Source: Cypionkella psychrotolerans
GTDB lineage: Bacteria; Pseudomonadota; Alphaproteobacteria; Rhodobacterales; Rhodobacteraceae
Direction: 5' to 3'
Length of the DNA stretch: 64,000 nt
Assembly (NCBI RefSeq): GCF_001294535.1
Contig: NZ_LGIC01000003.1
Coordinates: 1-64,000, forward strand
Shown here: in pieces, positions 1 through 7,701 of the stretch
Position numbering within the stretch: the first letter of the stretch is position 1
Layout: each line of letters begins with the position of its first letter
Program-made: the position numbers and the translations under genes
The notes under the pieces: model-generated
Databases searched by the model: none
What the model saw: only the letters and a program-made list of their open reading frames with translations
What the model was told of the DNA's origin: nothing

Positions 1-482
1 GCCACTGGGAAGGCGATCTGATCAAGGGCGCCTTCAACCGCTCGGCGGTGGGCACGGTGGTCGAGCGCAAGACCCGCTTTCTCATTCTCAGCAAAATGCG
101 CGGCTGCACCGCTGACGCGGCGTTGGAGGGGTTTACCCGCCAGATGAAACGCCTGCCTGCCGTGCTGCGCCGGTCGATGACTTACGACCGGGGCAGCGAG
201 ATGGCCTGCCACCCGGAGCTGGCGCGTCGACTGAAGATCGACATCTGGTTTTGTGATCCGCATGCCCCCTGGCAGCGCGGCAGCAATGAGAACACCAACG
301 GCCTGCTGCGCCAGTTCTTCCCCAAGGGCACCGATCTGAGCACCATCAGCCAGACCGAACTCAACGACGTGGCGCGCATGATGAACCAGCGACCCCGCAA
401 AACCCTCGGATGGAAAACACCCGAAGAAGCCATGGCCGAAGAACTCGCGGCCTTCAGATCAAACGTTGCACTTGAAAGTTGA
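1..482 (+). CDS. IS30-family transposase, 3' part (5' end outside window)
   Basis: The reading frame is already open at base 3 and gives about 159 residues of the C-terminal DDE catalytic core of an IS30-type transposase. Visible landmarks are HWEGDLI (first catalytic Asp, at the very start), TYDRGSE (second Asp), and NENTNGLLRQFFPKGTD (catalytic Glu with the usual IS30 context). RPRKTLGWKTPEEA is the typical C-terminal end. The N-terminal helix-turn-helix lies outside the window, so I cannot say whether the element is complete. Nothing in the visible part is broken. Confidence 0.93.
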   Translation, partial: HWEGDLIKGAFNRSAVGTVVERKTRFLILSKMRGCTADAALEGFTRQMKRLPAVLRRSMTYDRGSEMACHPELARRLKIDIWFCDPHAPWQRGSNENTNGLLRQFFPKGTDLSTISQTELNDVARMMNQRPRKTLGWKTPEEAMAEELAAFRSNVALES

Positions 483-490
483 ATCCGCCC
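1..490 (+). mobile_element. IS30-family insertion sequence, right part
   Basis: The element contains the transposase 3' part. The sequence around its stop codon (about 464-485, containing GTTGCACTTGAAAGTTGA) resembles an IS30-family terminal inverted repeat, so the right end is probably within a few bases of 490. The left end, its matching repeat and any target duplication are outside the window, so the exact boundary is inferred. Confidence 0.6.
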
Positions 491-668
491 TCTGGCAAAT
501 TTATGCTGGGTTTGCGCAGATAAGAACACGAATCCGCCTATTCGAGCAGATGGGGTCGGCACGATGCCGCCCGTTCTGGTGTTTGCAACCTGCGGGGGGC
601 CGAACGGTCTTGCCCTGCGACGGGTTTGCAGCCCAATCGGAAACCAGAACTAGAAAAAGGCAGCGCGG

Positions 669-1070
669 ATGCAGGATATTTTGCAGGTATTGATTCACAA
701 GGCCCCGGTGCAAGACTTGCAGCTACATATCGGCAAAAGTGGCTTGTGCATTGGCGATGCGGCAGAGTTGCAGTTGCAAACGGATGGCAAGATCGGGATT
801 TACGCGCAGGCGAAGCGGCCTTTGCTGGGGCTGCTGCCGCGTCGCAGTCTGCGGCATCTGGGCCAGTTGGGGCCAGCCGCGACCGCTGTTATGACCGAAC
901 CCCTACGCCACCGCGATCATCTGCGGGTGCGGATTGTCGGCCTGACGCCTGAGCATTTGTCACCCAGTGGGACGGCAGAGGTCTATATCTCGGTCTGGAG
1001 CAACACCCACCGGATGATGGGGGTGCGGCCGCCAACTCCGCTTCAGGTTGGCCCTATTCAGGGTTCGTAA
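669..1070 (+). CDS. hypothetical protein, 133 aa
   Basis: This is an open frame with ordinary codon use for the window and a plausible ATG. I do not recognise the family. It has a hydrophobic, basic centre (GLLPRRSLRHLGQLGP, then RVRIVGL) and no signal peptide or membrane segment. Its 3' end overlaps the convergent propeller gene by 13 bases. The ribosome binding site is weak (AGAAAAAGG about 10 bases upstream). An overlapping frame at 626-952 is open too, so the choice rests on composition and on a single long clean frame. Confidence 0.45.
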   Translation: MQDILQVLIHKAPVQDLQLHIGKSGLCIGDAAELQLQTDGKIGIYAQAKRPLLGLLPRRSLRHLGQLGPAATAVMTEPLRHRDHLRVRIVGLTPEHLSPSGTAEVYISVWSNTHRMMGVRPPTPLQVGPIQGS

Positions 1071-1882
1071 CGCACATAGGCGAAGGCGCTGGAATCCGGT
1101 GCCCAATTTGGCACATTCATTGTGCCTTGGCCGCCGATGAACTCTAAAATCCGGCGGCGGTTCTCACCTCGGAGGTCGCACAGGCAGAGTGCTACGGGCA
1201 GGTTTGCCGGGTGACCAAGCGTGCCGGGCGGATAGGCCAGATACAGCAGGTGCTGACCGTCGGGTGAGGGGTGCGGGAACCAGTTGACGTAGTCATCCGC
1301 GAACAGCTTGCGCTGACCCGTGCCATCCGCCGCCATCACCCAGATCTGCGCGTGGCCGTCGCGGTCGCAGTTGTAGTAGATTTGGCGACCGTCGGCGGAG
1401 AAGTCAGGTCCATCGCAATGGCCTTCCCCCATGGTCAACCGCGACTCAACGCCCCCCAAAGGCAAGGTGTAGACGTCGATCACCTTCTTCTCGCCCCGCG
1501 CCGCAACATAGGCGAGCACCTTACCATCCGCTGACCAGCCATGCCACCAGCTTGGGGCCTCGGGCGAAATCCTGATCGGATCGCCCCCCTTGGCAGGCAG
1601 CAGATAAATCTGCGAGCCTTGGCCCTCATGATGCGAGGAAATCACGATCTGGCTGCCATCCGGGCTGATACCGTGGTCGTTGTTCAGCTTCACCGCCACG
1701 CCGGTTTCCACCGGGGCCAGCGCAGGGGCATCAAGGGCCACGCGAAACAACCGCCCCTCGGCATTGATCAATAAGGTCTCGCCGGAAGGGTCCCAATTTG
1801 GCGCCTCGATGTGGCGATCCGTTTGCAAGACAACGCGCGAAGTTTCGCTGGCAAGATCGTAGATTTCCAGAAAGCAGCGCAT
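1058..1882 (-). CDS. TolB-like beta-propeller protein
   Basis: This 274-aa protein is made of repeated WD40/PD40-type blades. The recurrent pattern is PNWDPSGETLLIN, HGISPDGSQIVIS, HGWSADGKVLAYVA, PDFSADGRQIYYN, PHPSPDGQHLLYL and NWAPDSSAFAYV, six blades, each with the DG or DS turn typical of TolB-like propellers. No signal peptide is visible, so it is probably cytoplasmic rather than the Tol-Pal TolB itself. The start at 1882 is preferred to the longer frame because GGGG sits six bases before that ATG. The ligand is unknown. It lies next to another minus-strand unknown gene and may be co-transcribed with it. Confidence 0.7.
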   Translation of the reverse strand: MRCFLEIYDLASETSRVVLQTDRHIEAPNWDPSGETLLINAEGRLFRVALDAPALAPVETGVAVKLNNDHGISPDGSQIVISSHHEGQGSQIYLLPAKGGDPIRISPEAPSWWHGWSADGKVLAYVAARGEKKVIDVYTLPLGGVESRLTMGEGHCDGPDFSADGRQIYYNCDRDGHAQIWVMAADGTGQRKLFADDYVNWFPHPSPDGQHLLYLAYPPGTLGHPANLPVALCLCDLRGENRRRILEFIGGQGTMNVPNWAPDSSAFAYVRYEP

Positions 1883-1954
1883 GGAAAACCCCTTTTCAGG
1901 CAAACGCATAGGGTGAGTGCAACCCGGCGGTCCGAGCGGTGGGTTGCACCCACC

Positions 1955-2779
1955 CTACCCACGTTCCTTCGGCGTCAGCAATTTCTTCGGCCGCAGCGCC
2001 TCAGCGGCTTTGAACAGCCCAAAGGTCTGGTTGACGTAATTCACCACGCCACCAATCTGCTCCAGATACTTCTGCAATTCAGGCGTCTTTTCGGCCTCAA
2101 TCACCTGGACCGGCCGATCCGGGCCTTCGGCTTCAAACTGGCAGTAGAACAAAGGCTCGCCGCGTTTCAGGATAATATCCTTTTCGGGCTCATGCCACTC
2201 AAATGCCCACATCAGCGGGCGCGGCCAGATGTTCAACGGAAAGCGGCCACCAAAGATCGTGCCGGGAAGTTGTTCGCGGCGATAGTGGGCAAAGGCGGAA
2301 AGCTGGGTGATATAGACCAGCTCATCCGCGATAAAGCAGTAGGGCAGCGACATCTGCACGGTCGGGCGATCCGGGTAGCGCCATTCGGTTTCTGACACCA
2401 AAGTCATCACCTCACCCAGCTTGTTGGCGCGGATGGTCGAGGCCGCCCCGGCCCGATTGATCAGATGCGGTTTGCCTTTGTCGTCGCGGCCAAAGCCGAG
2501 GTGCATGTCAAATGGGCATTTGATCATGAAATAGCGGCTTTCCAACTGGATCACCGCCGGGCACCGGCTGGCCGATTTGGCATGGGTCTTGTTGGTTTGG
2601 CGAAACAGCACCCGCTCGGGCGGATCATACAGCACCGCGCCTTTGTCTTGCGTCAGAAACCAGCCGATGGTGACGGGGCCGGATTTCGGCCCTTCTTCGG
2701 GGCGCTCAAAGGTCAGGTTAATGTCCACGCGCGGGCCTTTCGTTTTGGTCAGAGTCGGCGGAAAGCCGTCTGCTGTCAA
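1955..2779 (-). CDS. conserved hypothetical protein, 274 aa
   Basis: A 274-aa soluble protein rich in Trp, Pro and aromatic residues (for example PLNIWPRPLMWAFEW) with no signal peptide or transmembrane segment. I cannot assign a family. The apparent start is TTG at 2779, ten bases downstream of the MFS gene stop, so translational coupling with the transporter is plausible. An in-frame GTG about 17 codons further in is an alternative. The close spacing suggests an operon of MFS transporter and this protein, possibly also the propeller gene further downstream. Confidence 0.6.
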   Translation of the reverse strand: MTADGFPPTLTKTKGPRVDINLTFERPEEGPKSGPVTIGWFLTQDKGAVLYDPPERVLFRQTNKTHAKSASRCPAVIQLESRYFMIKCPFDMHLGFGRDDKGKPHLINRAGAASTIRANKLGEVMTLVSETEWRYPDRPTVQMSLPYCFIADELVYITQLSAFAHYRREQLPGTIFGGRFPLNIWPRPLMWAFEWHEPEKDIILKRGEPLFYCQFEAEGPDRPVQVIEAEKTPELQKYLEQIGGVVNYVNQTFGLFKAAEALRPKKLLTPKERG

Positions 2780-2789
2780 TCCAAGCAGG

Positions 2790-4178
2790 TCAATCGGCGG
2801 CGGCGCGGACCAGTTGCGACCCAGCTTGCGGCGAGAGCTTGGCGAAGATCATGGCGGAGGAGAGCGACAGCAAGGCGATTACGATGAACACCACGGGGAA
2901 GTTGCCCAGATCGGTGGCCGATGTGCCGCGCAAATAGCCCGCGCCCTCTAGCGTCATTGCGGCCAAGGTGATGCCGATAGAGCCGGAAAGTTGTTGCAGC
3001 ACGGCGGTGAAAGAGGTGGCCGAGGACAGTCGCTCGGAGGGTACTTCCGCGTAGGCGATGGCGTTCACCGAGGTGAATTGCAGGGATCGCGAGAGGCCGC
3101 CCACGAACAACACGCCCAGCATCAGCAGCCACGGCGTTTGCGGGGTAAAGCTGGCCGGGGCGAGGATGAACACCGAGGAAATCAGCGCGTTGACCAACAA
3201 TACCCGACGGAAGCCAAAGCGGCGCAGGATCGGTTGGGCGGCGAATTTCAACACCAGTGCGCCGATGCCTGAGGCGAAGGTGATCATACCGGATTGAAAC
3301 GGGTTCAGACCGAAGCCAAGTTGCAGCATTAGGGGCAGCAGGAAGGGCAGGGCGCCGACTCCGACGCGGAACAGCGTGCCTGCGGTGACAGAGATGCGGA
3401 AGGTGGGCAGAGCCAGCAGGCGCAGGTCGACCATCGGCTCGGGGGTGCGCAGGGCGTGGCGGACGTAGAGGGCGATCAGGCCGGCACCCGTGGCAGTCAA
3501 GCCGAACACGGCCAGCGGGGTGGCAAGGTTCAGGCCCATCAGCGTCGCGCCGGTCAGAAATCCCGCAAGGCCGGGGCCAAGCAGCAGGAAGCCCGCGGTG
3601 TCAAAGCGGCGCGGTTCAGGTTCGCGAAGGTCTGGGATGAACAGGGTGGCAAGGATCACGCCCAGCACGGCGATGGGGATGTTGATCCAGAAGATCCAGC
3701 GCCAGTCCCAGTAGGTGGTGATGTAGCCGCCCAAGGGGGGTCCCAGAACCGGGCCTAAAAGCGCGGGCACGGTCAGCCAGGCCAGCGCCCCCACCAGCCC
3801 AGCACGCGGGGTGCCGCGCAGCACGATCAGGCGGCCCACCGGGGTCATCATCGAGCCCCCCAGACCTTGCAGGGCGCGGGCGGCGACGAGTTCGATCAGG
3901 TTGGTCGAGAGGGCGCAGGCGATGGAGCCTAGGGCAAACACGACGATGGCGAGGCGGAAGATTTTGCGCGCCCCGAACCGGTCGGCCATCCAGCCGGAGG
4001 CGGGGATGAAGACGGCGAGGGCGAGCAGGTAGGTGGTGAGGACCAGCTTCAGGTGGATCGGATCGGAGTTCAGATCTTTGGCGATCTGGGGCAGGGAGGT
4101 GGAGAGGACGGAGCTGTCAATATTCTCCATCAGCAGGGCTGTCGCGACGATCAGGGGGAGGATGCGGGCGGAGGGCAT
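2790..4178 (-). CDS. MFS multidrug efflux transporter, DHA2 (EmrB/QacA) family
   Basis: This is an inner-membrane proton-coupled drug exporter of 462 aa, the usual length for the 14-helix DHA2 group. Seen in the sequence: an N-terminal helix with the DSSVLSTSLP signature (usually D-x-T-I-V-N-V-A-L-P), motif A GWMADRFGARKIF between helices 2 and 3, and motif C-like GPVLGPPLGGYI with WRWIFWINIPI after helix 5, typical of DHA2 members. The start is set at the internal Met at 4178 (MPSARIL) because the preceding 19 residues look non-coding. Its upstream region carries a 17-bp palindrome and a CtrA-like box. The substrate cannot be read from the sequence. Confidence 0.88.
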   Translation of the reverse strand: MPSARILPLIVATALLMENIDSSVLSTSLPQIAKDLNSDPIHLKLVLTTYLLALAVFIPASGWMADRFGARKIFRLAIVVFALGSIACALSTNLIELVAARALQGLGGSMMTPVGRLIVLRGTPRAGLVGALAWLTVPALLGPVLGPPLGGYITTYWDWRWIFWINIPIAVLGVILATLFIPDLREPEPRRFDTAGFLLLGPGLAGFLTGATLMGLNLATPLAVFGLTATGAGLIALYVRHALRTPEPMVDLRLLALPTFRISVTAGTLFRVGVGALPFLLPLMLQLGFGLNPFQSGMITFASGIGALVLKFAAQPILRRFGFRRVLLVNALISSVFILAPASFTPQTPWLLMLGVLFVGGLSRSLQFTSVNAIAYAEVPSERLSSATSFTAVLQQLSGSIGITLAAMTLEGAGYLRGTSATDLGNFPVVFIVIALLSLSSAMIFAKLSPQAGSQLVRAAAD

Positions 4179-4273
4179 GGCGGGACAATCCCCCAAGGTC
4201 CGGGCGGGTGCAAGGGTGGTTCGGAGGGGTGGCACGCGGTTGTGAAGGGGGTGGGATTTGGGGTTTAAGCCAC

Positions 4274-4290
4274 GGTCCCGAGTTGGGACC
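4274..4290. repeat. 17-bp palindrome GGTCCC-N5-GGGACC, copy 1
   Basis: GGTCCCGAGTTGGGACC is a perfect 6-bp inverted repeat around a 5-base centre. Its reverse complement, with the identical centre, occurs once more at 38690-38706. Both copies are followed 38-40 bases later (plus strand) by a CtrA-type box. Confidence 0.7.
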
Positions 4291-4328
4291 TTGGGTTTAT
4301 GGTTTTGGATCAGGGGGTTACGAATTTT

Positions 4329-4343
4329 TTAATGAAGGGTTAA
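4329..4343. promoter_or_regulatory. candidate CtrA box TTAA-N7-TTAA, copy 1
   Basis: TTAATGAAGGGTTAACC matches the established CtrA consensus TTAA-N7-TTAA exactly. It is intergenic, about 150 bases upstream of the MFS gene and about 290 upstream of the orphan gene, so the target is not certain. CtrA is conserved in Rhodobacterales; binding here is inferred from the motif only. Confidence 0.5.
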
Positions 4344-4635
4344 CCAGTTTTGAGGGTCGGGCTGGGGAAGCGGCAGTCGAAACTGCCTCGCAACGGCGCA
4401 ATGGAATGCCTCGAGCCAGCGAAGGCAGCGGTACGATGGTAATGCGAACGCTTTGGTCGTCCGCAGCGCTCCATGGCTGTCGGTTTCCAGATGGTCAGCC
4501 AAATTTCTTGTGGTAGGAAGAGGTGAAGTTGCGCTGAAGATTTATGCGCCATCCTATTGGCATGGTTTTGACACATCTTTAGGCGGTGCTCGCGCTAAGT
4601 GTCAAAAATAGGTTCTTTGTGTATTGGAGGCGGAT

Positions 4636-5688
4636 TTGGAGCAATTGAAAACTTGTACATCTCTAAGCAATCTAAAGGCCTGTGCGCTTTTTTTTGACAG
4701 GGTTTTGCCTTTCAACCCGATCGAGTTTATTGACTACAATGTCTACCCCGAAGATGGGGGCTACCAATCATACTACGAAAGTGAAAATGCGCCATCGAAA
4801 TTCGTAAATGATATCGATCTATGTTTGACTCGAGGCTATGAAGCCAATCGTGAGACATTTGCGGATCTTCTATTTGGAAAGTCCAAAGGGGATATAACAA
4901 GCGCAGGTATTGACGATGCGATCGATGAAATCGTGATGGCGACGCACGATATTCAAGAGGCAAATAGAGGTGGTGAAGCTCAGGGTGCATTCTATAATGC
5001 GCAATACATCTTGCAAAAGTATCATATTACGCAACAAGCACTGGCATTCATTGATTTTAACGAAAATAAGAGACTCAAAAGTTTCAATGGTGGTGCATTG
5101 GATCGTTTGAATCAGTTGCAGAAGCGATTTGGATTCGATAACTCCTCGATATATATGCCAAAATTCGATATGCCTGAGCGAAAATTTCATAACACCTCAA
5201 TCGAACTATCGATCATTGATGCCCCGGTGCTGGATCTTTCAAAAACTAGCTGGGAACAAATTATTGATATAAGACGTGATGATATGGCGCGAAAGAGGCT
5301 TCGTAGGTTGTCTGTGGAGGCGCCAGAGTTCCTGCGTCCACATAAGGACGGCTTTGAGGATCGACTACTGCTTGCAATAGATGAATACCAATCAGAAGCA
5401 AAAAAGCATGGTATTGATACTGCAAAAGGAATGATATCGATTGCGGCAGATTGGAAAGTTCTTGCAAGTTTTCTTCCATCAGTTGCCTTAAGTATTCCAA
5501 AAATTGAAGAAGCTCTAGGAAGTGATCAATCAATAGTGCCAGCTGCAGTTGGAGTAGTTGGAGGATTATTTGCTGTGGCCAATTTTGCTGTGAAGGCTTA
5601 TGAAGTGTACTATCTTTCTAAAGAGTTTTCCAGAAAACACCCTCTTGCTTTTCTAGGTCATGATTTGTCGAAGGAACTAAGAGAGTAA
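4636..5688 (+). CDS. AT-rich orphan protein with C-terminal membrane segment
   Basis: A 350-aa protein with clearly lower GC and different codon use from all neighbours (many AAA, GAT, ATA and TTT codons), which points to recent transfer. I chose the TTG at 4636 because GGAGG lies five bases before it; the earlier TTG at 4624 overlaps that site. Residues 1-250 look soluble and helical. A motif of the type SWEQIIDIRRDD followed by RKRLRRL lies near residue 210-225. Near the C-terminus, FLPSVALSIP and the segment AAVGVVGGLFAVANFAV form one or two likely membrane helices. I do not recognise a named family. It stands alone between an exporter and a TetR gene. Confidence 0.75.
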   Translation: MEQLKTCTSLSNLKACALFFDRVLPFNPIEFIDYNVYPEDGGYQSYYESENAPSKFVNDIDLCLTRGYEANRETFADLLFGKSKGDITSAGIDDAIDEIVMATHDIQEANRGGEAQGAFYNAQYILQKYHITQQALAFIDFNENKRLKSFNGGALDRLNQLQKRFGFDNSSIYMPKFDMPERKFHNTSIELSIIDAPVLDLSKTSWEQIIDIRRDDMARKRLRRLSVEAPEFLRPHKDGFEDRLLLAIDEYQSEAKKHGIDTAKGMISIAADWKVLASFLPSVALSIPKIEEALGSDQSIVPAAVGVVGGLFAVANFAVKAYEVYYLSKEFSRKHPLAFLGHDLSKELRE

Positions 5689-5823
5689 TACGTTTAGCCG
5701 TTCTTACGCTGATTGTGCAGCATTAGTCATTGTAGGTTCACAGTGACGCCACTCTCGCCCGTGGCCTGAAAACGCTCGCCAGTTAAGGGTTCTGTGTGTT
5801 TGGAAGCGTTTTAGCTGCGCCCC

Positions 5824-6465
5824 CTACAACAACCCCTCCGCGCCGAAATGCCTTGGGAAGAACGCCATGGCGGCGGCGTGGACGGTTTGCAGGGCCTCGG
5901 TGGGGCTGTAGGGCTCGCGGGTGGAGATCAGGTCGACCCAGACGCCTTCGGAGGTGACGCGCAGGACGCGGGAGATCAGGGTGGGGTCGCCGGGGTAGCG
6001 GCCTTCGGCCAGCAGGGCGGCGCAGACCTGTTCCAGTTTCGCGATGTAGAGCCGGTCATTCTCGCCGCATTTGGCTTGGTAGAGCGGGCGGGATTGCGCC
6101 TCGCCCCAGAACGACAGCCATGCGGAGAGGCGGGCTGGGGTGCATATGGCGGGTTCGAAATCGGCGCGGATCAGGGCGTCGAGTTGGTGGGCAGGGGATG
6201 GTCCGGCGGCCTCTAGGGCGGTGTGCCAGTTCTGGCGGTATTCGTCGGACAGATAGCCGAGGGTTTCGGCCAGAAGCGCGTCTTTGGTCTGGAAATGGAA
6301 GTTCACGAGGCCATGCGAGATGCCCGCCTTGCGCGCGACATCGGTGAGGGTGGTGCGGGCATAGCCCTGCTCGGCCAGCACGTCGATGGTGGCCTCAATC
6401 ACCTGGGCGCGGCGGGTTTCGCGCGACAGTTTGCGCGGCGGGGGAATGGTGGGTGCGTGATTCAT
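5824..6465 (-). CDS. TetR-family repressor (BetI-like)
   Basis: A 213-aa regulator with an N-terminal TetR helix-turn-helix (residues 13-60: VIEATIDVLAEQGYARTTLT, VARKAGISHGLVNFHF) and a C-terminal domain of the BetI type (SAWLSFWGEAQSRPLY, then SRPLYQAKC). BetI-like proteins respond to choline or other amines. The gene is divergent from the Rieske/ABC operon, with a palindrome between them, so the simplest reading is that it represses that operon (and itself) until an amine substrate is present. It encodes no enzyme; the ligand is inferred only from family and context. Confidence 0.88.
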   Translation of the reverse strand: MNHAPTIPPPRKLSRETRRAQVIEATIDVLAEQGYARTTLTDVARKAGISHGLVNFHFQTKDALLAETLGYLSDEYRQNWHTALEAAGPSPAHQLDALIRADFEPAICTPARLSAWLSFWGEAQSRPLYQAKCGENDRLYIAKLEQVCAALLAEGRYPGDPTLISRVLRVTSEGVWVDLISTREPYSPTEALQTVHAAAMAFFPRHFGAEGLL

Positions 6466-6508
6466 GGCGCTTTCTTAGCTGAAATATCGCTTTTGGTAAG
6501 CTATACAA

Positions 6509-6534
6509 ATTCTGATTGACAGACCAGTCAGAAT
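6509..6534. promoter_or_regulatory. candidate TetR operator in divergent promoter
   Basis: ATTCTGA at 6509-6515 is mirrored by TCAGAAT at 6528-6534, with further partial symmetry inside (TG and CA). The site includes TTGACA (6516-6521), a good -35 hexamer for the plus-strand operon. It lies between the tetR start (6465) and the first Rieske gene (6568), so binding would block that promoter. Confidence 0.6.
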
Positions 6535-6567
6535 CTTGCGAGCATCAGGAAACAGCAATGGTTCGCC

Positions 6568-7701
6568 ATGACTCAGGTCTCGCCTCTATCTTCGCCACGA
6601 CTGGAGTTCTGCCCTGCGACGCTTCCGGCGACGGTTTATGCCGATGCGGAGTGGTATGCGCGCGAGATGGCAACGGTGTTCGCGCAGAACTGGATTTGCG
6701 TCGGGCGGCTGGAGGATTTTGGTCGGGGCATGATGCGACGGGTGCAGGTGGGCGCTGCGGATGTGATTGTGTGCCGGGCGGCGGCGGGTGGGGCTTCGGC
6801 GTTCCACAACAGCTGCCGGCATCGCGGGTCGGAACTGTGCCGCGAGGCGGTGGAGCCGTTGGGCAAGCTGATCCGCTGCCCCTATCATGCCTTTGCCTAT
6901 GCGGCGGATGACGGACGGTTGGTGGCGACGGGCCATGCCGTGCCTACAGCGGATTTCGTGAAGGCGGAGCATGGGTTGCTGCCCGTGGCTTTGCGGGTTT
7001 GGGCGGGGTTTTTGTTTCTGAATACCGCCGATCAGCCGCGCGATTTGGTGGCGGATGTGGATTTGGGCGTGCTGGATCATTGGCCGATGGATGCTTTGGT
7101 GACGGGGCATGTCTGGCGGGCGGAGATTGCCTGTAACTGGAAGGTGTTCTGGGAGAATTACTCGGAATGTCTGCATTGTCCGGGGATACATCCTGAATTG
7201 TGCGAGTTGGTGCCTGTTTATGGGCAGGGGATTATGGCGGCTTCGGAGGCTGTGGGTTGGGCGGGGGAAGTGCCCTCGGGGAACCTCAAGCTTGGGGCGG
7301 AAAGCTGGACGCCTGACGGGGCGGCTTGTGGTCCGGTGTTTGCGGGGCTGACGGAAGCGGAGCGGGCGGCGGGGTATCAGTTCGTCACCTTCTGGCCGAC
7401 GGCTTATGTGGTGGCGCATGTTGATCATGTGCGTTCGGTGCGGATCGTGCCGCTGGGGCCATTGCGCACGGCGCTGGTGGTGGAGTGGCATTTCTCGCCT
7501 GAGACTTTGGCGCAGCCGGGGTTTGATGCGACAGAGGTCGCTGATTTCGCCAAGATCGTGCTGCGGCAGGATGGCGAAGCGGCAGAGATGAACCAGCGGG
7601 GGATGCTTTCGCCCGCTTATCGCGGTGGCACGTTGATGCCCGAGGAATATGAGATTCACCGCTTTCACCAATGGCTTTTACAAGAAATGGAGGTCAGCTG
7701 A
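6568..7701 (+). CDS. Rieske non-heme iron oxygenase, alpha subunit (first of pair)
   Basis: A 377-aa ring-hydroxylating-type oxygenase of the choline monooxygenase/GbcA/carnitine oxygenase branch, where substrates are often quaternary ammonium compounds. The Rieske 2Fe-2S ligands are Cys83-His85 (SCRHRG) and Cys104-His107 (CPYHAF). The catalytic iron site is in NYSECLHCPGIHPE (His203, His208). It shares its last base with the next gene's ATG, so the two are translationally coupled. No ferredoxin reductase is encoded in the operon, so electrons must come from a partner elsewhere. The ATG at 6568 has only a weak ribosome binding site. Confidence 0.88.
   Translation: MTQVSPLSSPRLEFCPATLPATVYADAEWYAREMATVFAQNWICVGRLEDFGRGMMRRVQVGAADVIVCRAAAGGASAFHNSCRHRGSELCREAVEPLGKLIRCPYHAFAYAADDGRLVATGHAVPTADFVKAEHGLLPVALRVWAGFLFLNTADQPRDLVADVDLGVLDHWPMDALVTGHVWRAEIACNWKVFWENYSECLHCPGIHPELCELVPVYGQGIMAASEAVGWAGEVPSGNLKLGAESWTPDGAACGPVFAGLTEAERAAGYQFVTFWPTAYVVAHVDHVRSVRIVPLGPLRTALVVEWHFSPETLAQPGFDATEVADFAKIVLRQDGEAAEMNQRGMLSPAYRGGTLMPEEYEIHRFHQWLLQEMEVS

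Larger units (their letters stand above)
4179..4635. other. 457-bp gene-free stretch with palindrome and CtrA-like box
   Basis: I see no convincing gene between the MFS start and the AT-rich orphan gene. Composition shifts from GC-rich to AT-rich across it. It contains the palindrome at 4274-4290 and the TTAA-N7-TTAA box at 4329-4343, both listed separately. Short open frames on both strands here (for example 4340-4576 on minus) lack coding character. Confidence 0.6.

Noticed and set aside
626-952. Overlapping plus-strand frame at the 0.7-kb hypothetical gene
   Set aside because: Overlaps the better-formed 669-1070 frame; Ala/Arg-rich and without a ribosome binding site.
4340-4576. Short minus-strand frame in the gap before the orphan gene
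   Set aside because: No ribosome binding site or coding pattern, and overlaps a regulatory element.
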